Position numbers and translations under genes: made by a program. DNA of 64,000 bases from Sphingobacterium sp. SGR-19 (GTDB lineage: Bacteria > Bacteroidota > Bacteroidia > Sphingobacteriales > Sphingobacteriaceae). The stretch is taken from positions 186,001 to 250,000 of the forward strand of contig NZ_JAAKGS010000004.1 in NCBI RefSeq assembly GCF_011043555.1. The letters are read 5' to 3'. Below the pieces are notes generated by a model. It was not told where the DNA came from and did not search any database. It was given only the letters and a program-made list of their open reading frames with translations. Each line of letters starts with the position of its first letter. Position 1 is the stretch's first letter. Of the stretch, positions 42,237 through 51,548 are shown one piece after another.

Positions 42237-44051
42237 ATGATGTTGACAAAGGTGTTTTTGTTTATTAATCTTTTCTTGATTTGCTCTTTAGGGCATGCAC
42301 AATATATTCTGCCGGCCACACAGCAAGCACTTGATACATTGGATCAGCTCCAATTGCGAAATAAGCCCCTAGATGCATTTGACGCTTTGGAAAAGGCGAT
42401 AAGGAATACGGACTCTCCTGCAGATTTGGCGTATTTGTACGCGCATCAAAGTGGTATGTACGTTGCCATGGATAGCTTGCTGAAAGGGAAAAGGTTATTG
42501 GATCTCAGTATGGAAAATGCGGAAAAATCGAAGAATCCGCACGCCAAGGCCATTGCTTACCGTGCTAAAGCCTATTTAAGCAATATGCTTAATCTTCCTG
42601 ATGCTGTCGTGGAAGATGCTTTGCGGGGATTGAAGTATGTTGAAGATAATAACGATGATTTGTTAACGAAATATTACCTCTATTATCTTCTGTATAGCGC
42701 TTATAGCAAATGGGATGATGAAGAAAAAATGGAAAAGTATATTCGTATTTGCCAACAATATGCAATTTTAGTAAACAATATCAATCTGCAGGCGAACGTA
42801 AACAATGGTATGTCCAGTATGTTTCTTGCCCGTTACAAAGCATCTGGTCAACAAAATTTATTGGATAGTAGTTATCACTATTTGAATAACGCTTTAACAT
42901 TATACCAACGATCACCAGATAAAGTCAGTGGCAATACTTCGGTTATTACCTGTATCAATTTGGCAAATTATTATCTGGAGTTTTCAGCAACGGATTTGGT
43001 CACCCGTCGTCAAAAGGCCTTTCAATATCTTCGTCTTGCAGAGGAAAAGCTCCAGAATAAGGAAGCGAGTTCTGAAAAATGGATTAATGTATTTGGCATT
43101 AAAAGTGGTTTTGCGAAAAAGCAGGGAGATTTGGTGCTTGCGGAACAATATCTTGTGCAGGGATTGAGTCAGCTGATGAGTTCGAATGGAAATCATTTTA
43201 AATTAGAGTATGCTGTCAACAAGGATCTTACGGATATTGCATTAAAGAAAAACAATTTAAAAACGGCCTTGGCTTATCAACAAAGAGCGGAGAGTCTGCT
43301 GAAAAAATCTTTTGATGCCCAACAGCTTTTCAATGCGCAAAAGTTGGAAATTCAATATGAAACCGAGAAAAAGGATCAGCAACTGAAGTTATTAAGGGAG
43401 CGGGAGGGATTCCGTAAGAAACAAAACTATCTGTACGGAGGTATTGCCGTAGCTTTGTTATTCGGGCTTATTTTTATGTTTGCTTCCTATCATTTTAAAT
43501 TGAAGTATTCCATAGAAAGAGAGAAGCAACTTGTCAGGGAAAAAGAGGATGCAGAGCACCAATCTGCATTACAATTGAAAATTGAGAAAGAAGAGCAGGC
43601 GAGGCTTAGGGCAGAACAGGAACTGTTACATCTAAAACGTCAGCAACTGGAGAAAGAAGCGTTGGCCAATTCACTGATTATTGAACATAAAAATGATATG
43701 CTTAAGCAAATCCAAGGAAAAATTCAAGACGGAGATGCTGCGGATGTCAAGAAGCTACTGAAAGAAGAGATGTTGTTACGCGCCGATTTTGAAGACGTTA
43801 AAATGCAGATCCAGCAGCTCCATCCTACTTTTTTTAACCAGCTGACCGAAAAAGCCGTCCAGAAGCTTACAGCACTCGATTTGAAATATTGTGCTTATAT
43901 ATACCTGCAAATGACCACAAAGCAAATTGCACAGGCACTGCACGTAGAACCACAAAGTGTAAGGATGTTCAAATACCGGTTAAAACAGAAGTTTGGGTTA
44001 GGGAAGGATGTCGATTTGGAAAAGTTTTTGATTGATTTGAATGCTAACTAA
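42237..44051 (+). CDS. TPR protein with coiled coil and C-terminal LuxR-like HTH
   Basis: A 604-residue membrane regulator of a type common in Bacteroidota. It has a signal peptide (1-20, ending GHAQ), tetratricopeptide-like repeats to about residue 370, one membrane helix (about 398-420, YLYGGIAVALLFGLIFMFASYHF), a charged coiled coil, then a HTH with LTALDLKYCAYIYLQMTTKQIAQALHVEPQSVRMFKYRLKQKF. It would sense something in the periplasm and act on DNA in the cytoplasm. Target genes unknown; convergent with the AraC gene of the sugar locus. Confidence 0.85.
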   Translation: MMLTKVFLFINLFLICSLGHAQYILPATQQALDTLDQLQLRNKPLDAFDALEKAIRNTDSPADLAYLYAHQSGMYVAMDSLLKGKRLLDLSMENAEKSKNPHAKAIAYRAKAYLSNMLNLPDAVVEDALRGLKYVEDNNDDLLTKYYLYYLLYSAYSKWDDEEKMEKYIRICQQYAILVNNINLQANVNNGMSSMFLARYKASGQQNLLDSSYHYLNNALTLYQRSPDKVSGNTSVITCINLANYYLEFSATDLVTRRQKAFQYLRLAEEKLQNKEASSEKWINVFGIKSGFAKKQGDLVLAEQYLVQGLSQLMSSNGNHFKLEYAVNKDLTDIALKKNNLKTALAYQQRAESLLKKSFDAQQLFNAQKLEIQYETEKKDQQLKLLREREGFRKKQNYLYGGIAVALLFGLIFMFASYHFKLKYSIEREKQLVREKEDAEHQSALQLKIEKEEQARLRAEQELLHLKRQQLEKEALANSLIIEHKNDMLKQIQGKIQDGDAADVKKLLKEEMLLRADFEDVKMQIQQLHPTFFNQLTEKAVQKLTALDLKYCAYIYLQMTTKQIAQALHVEPQSVRMFKYRLKQKFGLGKDVDLEKFLIDLNAN

Positions 44052-44064
44052 TGATAAATACGTA

Positions 44065-44919
44065 TCACACCAACCCCTTTCTATATTCTGTAGGCGTAAT
44101 TCCCTTAAAATTTCTAAAATGTCGGTAGAAATTGGAGGTGTTTTCAAAACCACTCGCCAAGGCAATATGCTGCATGGTAAGATCAGAATCAATAATTAAC
44201 GTACAAGCGTGATTCAAGCGTACCTCGGTTAGAAAATCAAAATAAGACTTGTTGGTGATCATTTTAAAATATCGGCAGAAAGATGTAGAACTTAAATTGC
44301 ATAAGATGGCTACATCCTCTATGCATATCTTTCCTTTGAAATTTTTCAAGGTATGAGAAAATACTTTGTCCATCCGGCTCTCGTCGATTTTATTTAGTTT
44401 GCTATAGACAAAGTTGCTGGATAGAGTGTCATATTCTTCACTGGAGGCGAGTATACGGAATATAGCGAAAAGATAGATCAGCTTTTCTAGGCCATCTGTG
44501 TATTCCATTGCAGCCATTAATTCCTTGATTCGCTCTTTCGTTTCTCCGTGGATGATCAGTCCATTCTTCGATAGTTGCAATAATCTTAATATTTCCTGCG
44601 TTTCCGAAACGGCCAAAAATTCTTTGCCAAAACATTCCGGATGAAAATGTAATACGAGAGCCTCCACATGGTTTTCCCCTTGTTTTATTTCATTACATTT
44701 CCAAGTATGTGGAAGATTGGAACCCAATAAAACCATATCGTCTTCTCGGAAATGGTCGATATGGTCACCTATAAATCGCACCCCTTCTCCTTTGATGAGG
44801 TAATGTAATTCTATTTCGGGATGGTAGTGCCATATGGTACCGAAATGGGGCAAGATGTCATGCCTTATACTGAAGGCATTGTTGAATGGTTTTGGAACTT
44901 GGTGAAATTTCGCTTTCAT
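44065..44919 (-). CDS. AraC-family regulator of the sugar locus
   Basis: A 284-residue regulator with an N-terminal cupin sensor domain (IWHYHPEIELHYLIKGEG, DDMVLLGSNLPHTWK) and a C-terminal double HTH (FCRYFKMITNKSYFDFLTEVRLNHACTLI, IALASGFENTSNFYRHFRNFKGITPTEYRKG). It is divergent to the isomerase gene, and a palindrome lies between (45004-45036). Inference: it activates the isomerase operon on sugar binding. A start at 44946 is also possible. Confidence 0.9.
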   Translation of the reverse strand: MKAKFHQVPKPFNNAFSIRHDILPHFGTIWHYHPEIELHYLIKGEGVRFIGDHIDHFREDDMVLLGSNLPHTWKCNEIKQGENHVEALVLHFHPECFGKEFLAVSETQEILRLLQLSKNGLIIHGETKERIKELMAAMEYTDGLEKLIYLFAIFRILASSEEYDTLSSNFVYSKLNKIDESRMDKVFSHTLKNFKGKICIEDVAILCNLSSTSFCRYFKMITNKSYFDFLTEVRLNHACTLIIDSDLTMQHIALASGFENTSNFYRHFRNFKGITPTEYRKGLV

Positions 44920-45003
44920 TACCCTACTATTTATAAAAGGTGTCATCTAATTTAGCTAAAGTATCTATTTTCTACAAAATCGTGATAAAATGTTGGATAC
45001 TTT

Positions 45004-45048
45004 GGAAAAGTTACGTCATGAAATGATGCGTTTTCCAATGCATCTTTG
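45004..45048 (+). promoter_or_regulatory. Operator-like palindrome and -7 box of the sugar operon
   Basis: GGAAAA (45004-45009) faces TTTTCC (45031-45036) with TCAT/ATGA inside. The CATCTTTG box (45041-45048) follows and the isomerase ATG is 20 bases further. It is the natural site for the divergent AraC protein. Confidence 0.5.
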
Positions 45049-45068
45049 TTAAACCAAATATAGATCAC

Positions 45069-46673
45069 ATGAGGACAACAAATAATAATCAAGCTTATTT
45101 AGTGTGTAGCGGAGACCTAAGACCTTCAGCGAATATCAAGTGTTGGCCAATGCAACAACAAATGGAAGAAAAACTTCATATTGCATTGCAAAAGTTAAGC
45201 TGGTCTATTAAACGAGCGCATACATACGATGAAGAAAAAGGACATGGTTTTATTGACTATCAGCATGTGGGGATTAAAATTTTTAGAGAAATTGATAAAA
45301 AAGCCCCGCTTATTGTTGCTGAAAGTGTATGGCAATATAGCCATCATGTTCTGGCAGGACTGATTTCCCACGAAGGACCGATCCTGATCGTCGCAAATTG
45401 GGATGGTACCTACCCCGGATTAGTCGGTGCACTGAACCTGACGGGCTCGCTTACAAAAGCGAATGTGCAATATAGTTTTCTGTGGAGTAAGGATTTCACG
45501 GATGATTTTTTCATTGACAAACTTCAAGAATGGTTAGATACAGGAGCGATAACTCATGACTATTCTCATGTGAAGACTTTTGAGGCCGCATCGAACGCAA
45601 CAGACCGTGAATTGGCAGCGAGATTCGCGACGAGAATACAAAATGACAAGGTAGTTATGGGGGTCTTTGACGAAGGCTGTATGGGGATGTTCAACGCCAT
45701 TGTGCCTGACGCATTGATTCATCAATTGGGTATTTTCAAGGAGCGACTCAGCCAGTCGACGTTATACGCAAAAATGTTGACGGTAACAGATGAAGAGGCA
45801 CACGCCGTTCTAGACTGGCTGCTGAAAAAAGGAATGAAGTTCGACTGGGGCACCGATCCTGTTAGCGAACTGACGAAAGAACAGACGTTGGAACAGTGTA
45901 AAATGTACATTGCGGCGCTACGTTTGGCGGATGAGTTTGGATGTGATACCATCGGTATACAATACCAGCAGGGACTGAAAGACTTAGTGGCGGCGAGTGA
46001 TTTGGTGGAAGGGCTTTTGAACAATACAGAGAGACCTCCTGTTTATGATGAGAAAGGAAAAGAATTATATCCAGGCGGGGCTTTACCGCATTTCAATGAA
46101 GTAGATGAATGTGCGGGTATCGACGGATATATCACTTATCACCTCTGGAGACAGTTGGGGCTGAACGGCGATAATACGTTGCATGATTTACGTTACGGCG
46201 AAAACTTCGTCGTGGATGGAAAAGAGGAGTTCGTTTGGGTGTTTTTAATATCCGGGGCAGTGCCAGCTTCCCATTTTGTTGATGGGTATGCCAGTGCGAG
46301 CAGCATGCGCCAACCCCCCATGTTCTTCAAAAAAGGAGGAGGGACGCTTCGTGGCGTCAGTCGTCCAGGGAACATCGTGTGGAGCAGGATATATATAGAG
46401 CAGGATGAGTTATGGTGTGATATAGGTACCGGACGGGCCGTGGAGTTATCAAAGGAGGAAACAGAAAGACGGTGGGCGCTCACAGATCCTCAATGGCCGA
46501 TTATGCACGGTGTGCTGGATGGCGTAAGTAGAGACCAGATGATGGCAAAGCATAAGGCGAACCACATACAGGTGGTTTATGTGGACGGTGATTTTGATGT
46601 AAGAAGAGCCGCAGAAATTAAAGCGGCAGCATTTCAAGCTTTGGGAATTAAGGTGAATTTTTGCGGCATATAA
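45069..46673 (+). CDS. L-fucose/D-arabinose isomerase-family enzyme
   Basis: A 534-residue protein of the FucI/AraA-like sugar isomerase superfamily, which needs a divalent metal. Family marks include VAESVWQYSHHVLAGLISHEGPILIVANWDGTYPGLVG, MGVFDEGCMGMFN (acidic metal region), and a C-terminal MRQPPMFFKKGGGTLRGVSRPGNIVWSRIY. FucI-type enzymes convert L-fucose to L-fuculose or D-arabinose to D-ribulose. The exact sugar is unclear. It starts the operon isomerase, kinase, symporter, aldolase. Confidence 0.85.
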   Translation: MRTTNNNQAYLVCSGDLRPSANIKCWPMQQQMEEKLHIALQKLSWSIKRAHTYDEEKGHGFIDYQHVGIKIFREIDKKAPLIVAESVWQYSHHVLAGLISHEGPILIVANWDGTYPGLVGALNLTGSLTKANVQYSFLWSKDFTDDFFIDKLQEWLDTGAITHDYSHVKTFEAASNATDRELAARFATRIQNDKVVMGVFDEGCMGMFNAIVPDALIHQLGIFKERLSQSTLYAKMLTVTDEEAHAVLDWLLKKGMKFDWGTDPVSELTKEQTLEQCKMYIAALRLADEFGCDTIGIQYQQGLKDLVAASDLVEGLLNNTERPPVYDEKGKELYPGGALPHFNEVDECAGIDGYITYHLWRQLGLNGDNTLHDLRYGENFVVDGKEEFVWVFLISGAVPASHFVDGYASASSMRQPPMFFKKGGGTLRGVSRPGNIVWSRIYIEQDELWCDIGTGRAVELSKEETERRWALTDPQWPIMHGVLDGVSRDQMMAKHKANHIQVVYVDGDFDVRRAAEIKAAAFQALGIKVNFCGI

Positions 46674-46685
46674 AGTAACAGATAG

Positions 46686-48317
46686 ATGCAGGATAAACTC
46701 GTTATTGGGATGGACTTTGGGACGGATTCTGTCAGGGGGATATTGATCAATCCGTATAACGGAGAAATCTTATCGAAGACGGTCTCTTATTTTCGACGGT
46801 GGCGGCAGGGGCTATACTGTTCTCCAGAAAAGGACCAATATAGACAACATCCTTTAGATTATATGGAATCGATCGATGACGTATTTGTTGCGTTATTTCG
46901 AGGACTAGATCCGGCTTTAGTTAAGCAGGTTGTGGCCATCGGGACAAATACAACAGGATCGACCCCGGTTGCGGTAGATGAAAATTGTCGACCGTTAGCT
47001 TTATTAGAGGGGTTTCAAGATAACCCCAACGCGATGTTTATCCTATGGAAAGACCACACGGCGATAAAAGAAGCAGATGAAATTAATGCATTGTCGAAAA
47101 AATGGCCCATTGATTATACTCGGTATAGTGGAGGTATATATTCGTCTGAGTGGTTTTGGTCCAAAATATTGTACACGAATAGGAGAGATGTTCAAATAAA
47201 GGAAAGGGCGTTTACCTGGATCGAACAGTCGGATTGGATTCCGACATATCTAACCGGTACGGATAAGCCTTCGGAAATTAAAAGAAACCGTTGTGCAGCT
47301 GGGCATAAAGCGATGTGGAATGAAAATCATGGCGGATTGCCATCACCTGAATTCCTATGTTCCTTGGATCCTTCATTTTATCATCTTGTCAATCGATTTT
47401 ACGGGGAGACCTACACTTCCGATAAAACCTTCGGCAAGATTGGTTCCCATTTTGTGGAAAGATACGGCTTTGAACCCGAAACGGTTATTACTGTTGGCGC
47501 GATTGATGCGCATCATGGAGCTGTTGGCGCGGGGAGTGCGCCTTATACGTTGGTTAAGGTAATCGGGACGTCCACTTGCGATATGTTGGTGGTGCCCACG
47601 GAAGATCACCCTCCTTTGGTAGATGGCATATGTGGGCAGGTGGACGGTTCAATAGATCCCGGAATGATAGGTTTTGAGGCGGGACAGTCGGCTTTTGGAG
47701 ACGTGTATAACTGGTTCAGAAAGCTTTTGGTAAGTCCTGTTTATGCTGTTTTGGACGACCAGTTGCGTGAGGAGCAACTGCAGGTGTTAGAAGAAAGGCT
47801 TTTTGATTATCTAACGAAAGAGGCGTCTGTTTTACCTGTCACGAAAGATGATCTCGTCTTTACGGACTTCCATAACGGAAGACGTACCCCCGATGCAGAT
47901 TTCACGAAGAAAGCCGCGGCGCACGGCTTTTCGTTGGCTACGCACGCAGGGCATATTTTTAAAGCATTGGTAGAAGCGACCGCATTTGGTTCTAAAACCA
48001 TCGTGGATCGTTTTCGGGCTTTTGATATTCCAATAAAATCAATCATTGCTACGGGGGGGATCCCGAATAAATCACCTTATGTTGTTCAAGTATTGGCGGA
48101 CGTATTGGGTTACGATGTTCAGGTTGTGGACAGTGACCAGACGTGCGCGTTGGGTTCTGCTATATTTGCTTCTCTTGCATCGGGAATTTATGACGATATA
48201 CAGGAAGCAAAAACGGTGATGGCAGCCAAGGCTGTCAAGACGTATCAACCAAATTTGTCAACTCAAGATATATATGAGGTTTTATACCACCGATATACGA
48301 CGTTAACGACCTTATAA
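46686..48317 (+). CDS. Ribulokinase-like FGGY carbohydrate kinase
   Basis: A 543-residue FGGY kinase of AraB type. The start KLVIGMDFGTDSVRGILIN has the AraB-specific GTDSVR motif; VGAIDAHHGAVGAG holds the catalytic Asp; KVIGTSTCDMLV and the ATP motif ATGGIPNKSPYVVQVLADVLG follow. Ribulokinases phosphorylate L- or D-ribulose or related 2-ketopentoses on O5. With a FucI-type isomerase this suggests D-arabinose to D-ribulose 5-phosphate, but other sugars remain possible. The gene lies 12 bases after the isomerase. Confidence 0.9.
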   Translation: MQDKLVIGMDFGTDSVRGILINPYNGEILSKTVSYFRRWRQGLYCSPEKDQYRQHPLDYMESIDDVFVALFRGLDPALVKQVVAIGTNTTGSTPVAVDENCRPLALLEGFQDNPNAMFILWKDHTAIKEADEINALSKKWPIDYTRYSGGIYSSEWFWSKILYTNRRDVQIKERAFTWIEQSDWIPTYLTGTDKPSEIKRNRCAAGHKAMWNENHGGLPSPEFLCSLDPSFYHLVNRFYGETYTSDKTFGKIGSHFVERYGFEPETVITVGAIDAHHGAVGAGSAPYTLVKVIGTSTCDMLVVPTEDHPPLVDGICGQVDGSIDPGMIGFEAGQSAFGDVYNWFRKLLVSPVYAVLDDQLREEQLQVLEERLFDYLTKEASVLPVTKDDLVFTDFHNGRRTPDADFTKKAAAHGFSLATHAGHIFKALVEATAFGSKTIVDRFRAFDIPIKSIIATGGIPNKSPYVVQVLADVLGYDVQVVDSDQTCALGSAIFASLASGIYDDIQEAKTVMAAKAVKTYQPNLSTQDIYEVLYHRYTTLTTL

Positions 48318-48324
48318 ACGTATT

Positions 48325-49875
48325 ATGAATAATTTACCAATCATCGATCTGGCCGTAATAGCTGTTTATCTTCTGGCAATGGTGCTAGTGGGCGTCTATT
48401 TTTCGCGAAAAAACACGACCTCTGAGGCCTATACAAAGGCTGCAGGAAAAATTCCGGCCTGGGCGATAGGCATCTCGCTATATGCAACATTCCTCAGTTC
48501 TAATACGTTCCTCGGCGTCCCCGGAAAAGCCTACGGATCCAATTGGAATGCCTTCGTTTTTAGCCTGTCTATGCCCATAGCGGCGTTTATAGCAGCAAAA
48601 TATTTTGTGCCGTTTTATCGCAAGCATACGCAAGTTTCAGCCTATACGAATTTAGAGAATAGGTTTGGCACATGGGCGAGAAGTTACGCTGTTATATGCT
48701 TCTTATTAACCCAAGTGGCGAGAATGGGCTCTATATTTTTCGGCATATCGCTTACCCTTCAGGCCCTAACAGGCCTGGATATGTCTTTGATTATGTTAGT
48801 GACGGGAGCATGTATTATCATCTATACCATTCTGGGAGGACTGGAAGCGGTGATATGGACAGAGGTGTTTCAAGGTATATTGTTGACAATAGGTGCACTG
48901 ATTGTGATCGGTACCTTGGTATATGGTATCCCAGGAGGTGTGGCTACCATTGTGGATATTGGTCTGCGGGACGATAAGTTTAGCTTGGGATCCTTCTCGC
49001 TGACCGATTTTTCTTCTTCTACGTTTTGGGTGATTCTGTTGTATGGGTTCTTTATGAACCTGACGAACTTCGGGATGGATCAAAATTATGTGCAGCGCTA
49101 TCATGCTGCACCGAACGCGAAGGAAGCAGCTAAATCCGTGTGGTTATGTACCTGGCTTTATCTACCGATTTCTTTATTGTTTTTTATTATCGGAGCGTGT
49201 TTATATGCGTATTATGATGTTAATCCGGAATTGTTAACAACGGTTAAAGAACAGGCAGCAATCGAGAGGATGGGTGCAATAGGAGGAGACCTCGCCAATG
49301 TGGTGAACACATTGACTCCCGCAGATTATGGAGATAAAGTACTGCCTCATTATATGGTGAATAACATTCCTGTGGGAATTTTGGGGCTCATTGTCTCCGC
49401 TATTTTAGCTGCGGCCATGAGCACAGTCAGTTCCGGAATGAATGCTTCGGCCACCGTTTTTACAGAGGATATCTATAAGCGTTACATTAATCCGAATATT
49501 TCGGACAAAGGTAACCTGCGTCTGTTACTGATCGGTACTGGCGTATTTGGTGTGATAGGGATGTCTGCGGGAATAGCGATGATTGGTGTGCAAAGTATAT
49601 TGGATGTATGGTGGACCTTGTCGGGAATCTTTGCTGGGGGTATGCTTGGTTTGTTCCTGTTGGGGATTACCAATAAAAAAGTGGGCAATAGCGATGCAAT
49701 GCTCGCGACAGGTTTTGGAATAGCCGTTATTTTATGGATGACATTTTCCTATCTACTCCCCGAGGAATATGCCTTTCTCAGAAATATGCTCCATGCGAAT
49801 ATGATCATCGTAGTTGGAACGATGGCCATCCTTTTGGTGGGAAATATCAGCCAGCGGTTAAGGCGTAAAGTGTGA
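48325..49875 (+). CDS. Sodium/solute symporter (SSS family)
   Basis: A 516-residue inner-membrane symporter with about 14 helices of the SSS/SLC5 family. IPAWAIGISLYATFLSSNTFLGVPGKAYGSNWN (about 43-75) and ILAAAMSTVSSGMNASATVFTEDIYKR are family signatures (the latter close to the Na site Ser-Thr-Ser). It would import the free sugar or sugar acid of this locus with Na. Eight bases after the kinase gene and on the same strand. Confidence 0.93.
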   Translation: MNNLPIIDLAVIAVYLLAMVLVGVYFSRKNTTSEAYTKAAGKIPAWAIGISLYATFLSSNTFLGVPGKAYGSNWNAFVFSLSMPIAAFIAAKYFVPFYRKHTQVSAYTNLENRFGTWARSYAVICFLLTQVARMGSIFFGISLTLQALTGLDMSLIMLVTGACIIIYTILGGLEAVIWTEVFQGILLTIGALIVIGTLVYGIPGGVATIVDIGLRDDKFSLGSFSLTDFSSSTFWVILLYGFFMNLTNFGMDQNYVQRYHAAPNAKEAAKSVWLCTWLYLPISLLFFIIGACLYAYYDVNPELLTTVKEQAAIERMGAIGGDLANVVNTLTPADYGDKVLPHYMVNNIPVGILGLIVSAILAAAMSTVSSGMNASATVFTEDIYKRYINPNISDKGNLRLLLIGTGVFGVIGMSAGIAMIGVQSILDVWWTLSGIFAGGMLGLFLLGITNKKVGNSDAMLATGFGIAVILWMTFSYLLPEEYAFLRNMLHANMIIVVGTMAILLVGNISQRLRRKV

Positions 49876-49910
49876 TGAGTGGAAACAAAAAAACATATTA
49901 ATATTTTAAA

Positions 49911-50843
49911 ATGAATAATAGCAAAAAGTTTATACCGGTAATGCTGATGCCGTTTAAGGAAGATTTATCTATTGATTATGATGTATTGGGGCAATTGGTT
50001 GACTTTTATTTAGAGAGTGGGGCAGGGGGCTTATTTGCCAATTGTCTGTCCAGTGAAATGTACCAGCTATCGGTAGACGAAATGGTAGATTCTGTCAATT
50101 ATATTGTGCAGCGCGTTAACGGGCGTGTTCCCATCGTAGCAACAGGTTCTTTTGGCGAAACGATGGTGGAGCAAGCGGAAAATGTGAAGAAAATATATAG
50201 TACAGGCGTTTCTGCGATTATTCTGATATCCGGCCTGTTGGCGAAAGAGGAGGACTCCGAAGAGATATTTAGAAAAAATGTTTATGAATTATTGGACTTA
50301 ACTGGCGACATTCCGGTCGGGTTTTACGAATGCCCCGTACCTTACAAGCGTATTATATCTCCTGAATTGTTAGGGGAATTGGTCGCCACAGGAAGGGTAA
50401 AATACCATAAAGATACCTGTCTGGATATCGCCAACGTCCGTCAGAAAATTGCCAATACGCAAACGGAACCCTCTTTTGGCCTATACGATGCCTATATGGT
50501 ACACGCTGTAGAATCGTTAAAAGCTGGATCCGCTGGCCTATCCTGTATTCAGGGGAACTATTTCCCGGAGCTTGTGGTATGGTTATGCGACAACTACGCT
50601 GATCAGGGAAAGCAAGCGGAGGTAGCCAAAGTACAGGAATTTTTCGCGACGAATATGGATGTCATGCACGACACCTATCCGGCTAGCGCAAAATATATCC
50701 TAGGACAACGCGGGCTGGATATAGGGTTGTCTTGTAGAAACGGAAGTGTACTGCCGAACAAGGAGACCGAAAAACAGTTGGACTTGTTGCGGCAGGATTT
50801 CGAAAACCTAGCTCATAAAATAGATTTGGTATCGGTGAGGTAG
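49911..50843 (+). CDS. DapA-family aldolase/dehydratase
   Basis: A 310-residue TIM-barrel enzyme of the dihydrodipicolinate synthase/N-acetylneuraminate lyase superfamily. The Schiff-base lysine is Lys167 in VKYHKDTC, and the partner tyrosine is Tyr139 in GFYECPVPY. The usual GTTGE substrate loop is replaced by NCLSSE (45-49), which indicates a non-DapA substrate, such as a 2-keto-3-deoxy sugar acid. It is the last gene before the sigma factor, so it belongs to the sugar operon. Substrate unknown. Confidence 0.85.
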   Translation: MNNSKKFIPVMLMPFKEDLSIDYDVLGQLVDFYLESGAGGLFANCLSSEMYQLSVDEMVDSVNYIVQRVNGRVPIVATGSFGETMVEQAENVKKIYSTGVSAIILISGLLAKEEDSEEIFRKNVYELLDLTGDIPVGFYECPVPYKRIISPELLGELVATGRVKYHKDTCLDIANVRQKIANTQTEPSFGLYDAYMVHAVESLKAGSAGLSCIQGNYFPELVVWLCDNYADQGKQAEVAKVQEFFATNMDVMHDTYPASAKYILGQRGLDIGLSCRNGSVLPNKETEKQLDLLRQDFENLAHKIDLVSVR

Positions 50844-50909
50844 TGCATAAAAGTTTTTATTTTTCCGCAAAAAAAGATACATTTATTCCTGTTATAAACT
50901 TAGATTCTA

Positions 50910-51473
50910 TTGAATGCGTCAGTTACAGATAAGGAACTTTTTGATTTGCTGAAAACCGGCGAGCAGTCGGCGTTAGAACAAATCTACAACAGATACCATG
51001 GTGTGCTGTACAGCCATGCGTATCGTCGATTGCCGGATAGGGAGGAGGTAAGAGATATCGTGCATGAACTGTTCATCTATCTTTGGAAGAATAGGGAGAC
51101 ATTGACCATTACCTCCAGCTTATCGGTTTATTTGTATACCGCTGTCCGAAGTCGGGTGCTCAATGTTTTTCGAAACAAGAAAGTCCAAGATGTATATATG
51201 CGTTCTTTACAAGATTTTATGGATGCGGAACAGGATATTGTGGCGGAAAAAATACGAGAAAAGGAATTGATTCAGCTAGTAGAACAAGAAGTCGCTTCGC
51301 TCCCCCCACAGATGCGATTAATTTTTGAAATGAGTCGGTTTCAGGAAAAATCCCATAAAGAAATTGCAGACGAATTGGATATAAGTCCGCAGACTGTCCG
51401 CACCCAAGTTAGGAATGCGCTGAGAATACTTAGGGTGAAATTAGGAACGAATATTTTTATGCTGTTTTTTTAA
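50910..51473 (+). CDS. ECF sigma factor (SusC-associated type)
   Basis: A 187-residue sigma-70 family ECF factor. Region 2 is seen in IYNRYHGVLYSHAYRRLPDREEVRDIVHELFIYLWKNR and region 4 in LPPQMRLIFEMSRFQEKSHKEIADELDISPQTVRTQVRNALRILR. There is no in-frame ATG near the start; the frame opens with TTG at 50910 and a stop lies just upstream, so TTG is the likely start. It precedes FecR, SusC, SusD, the usual trans-envelope signalling set. Confidence 0.92.
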   Translation: MNASVTDKELFDLLKTGEQSALEQIYNRYHGVLYSHAYRRLPDREEVRDIVHELFIYLWKNRETLTITSSLSVYLYTAVRSRVLNVFRNKKVQDVYMRSLQDFMDAEQDIVAEKIREKELIQLVEQEVASLPPQMRLIFEMSRFQEKSHKEIADELDISPQTVRTQVRNALRILRVKLGTNIFMLFF

Positions 51474-51548
51474 AATCTTATACCCCCTCCCCCATACTTC
51501 CGTGTCTTAGCTATAAACAGCAATAGTTTTAACCAGGCATAAACTTTA

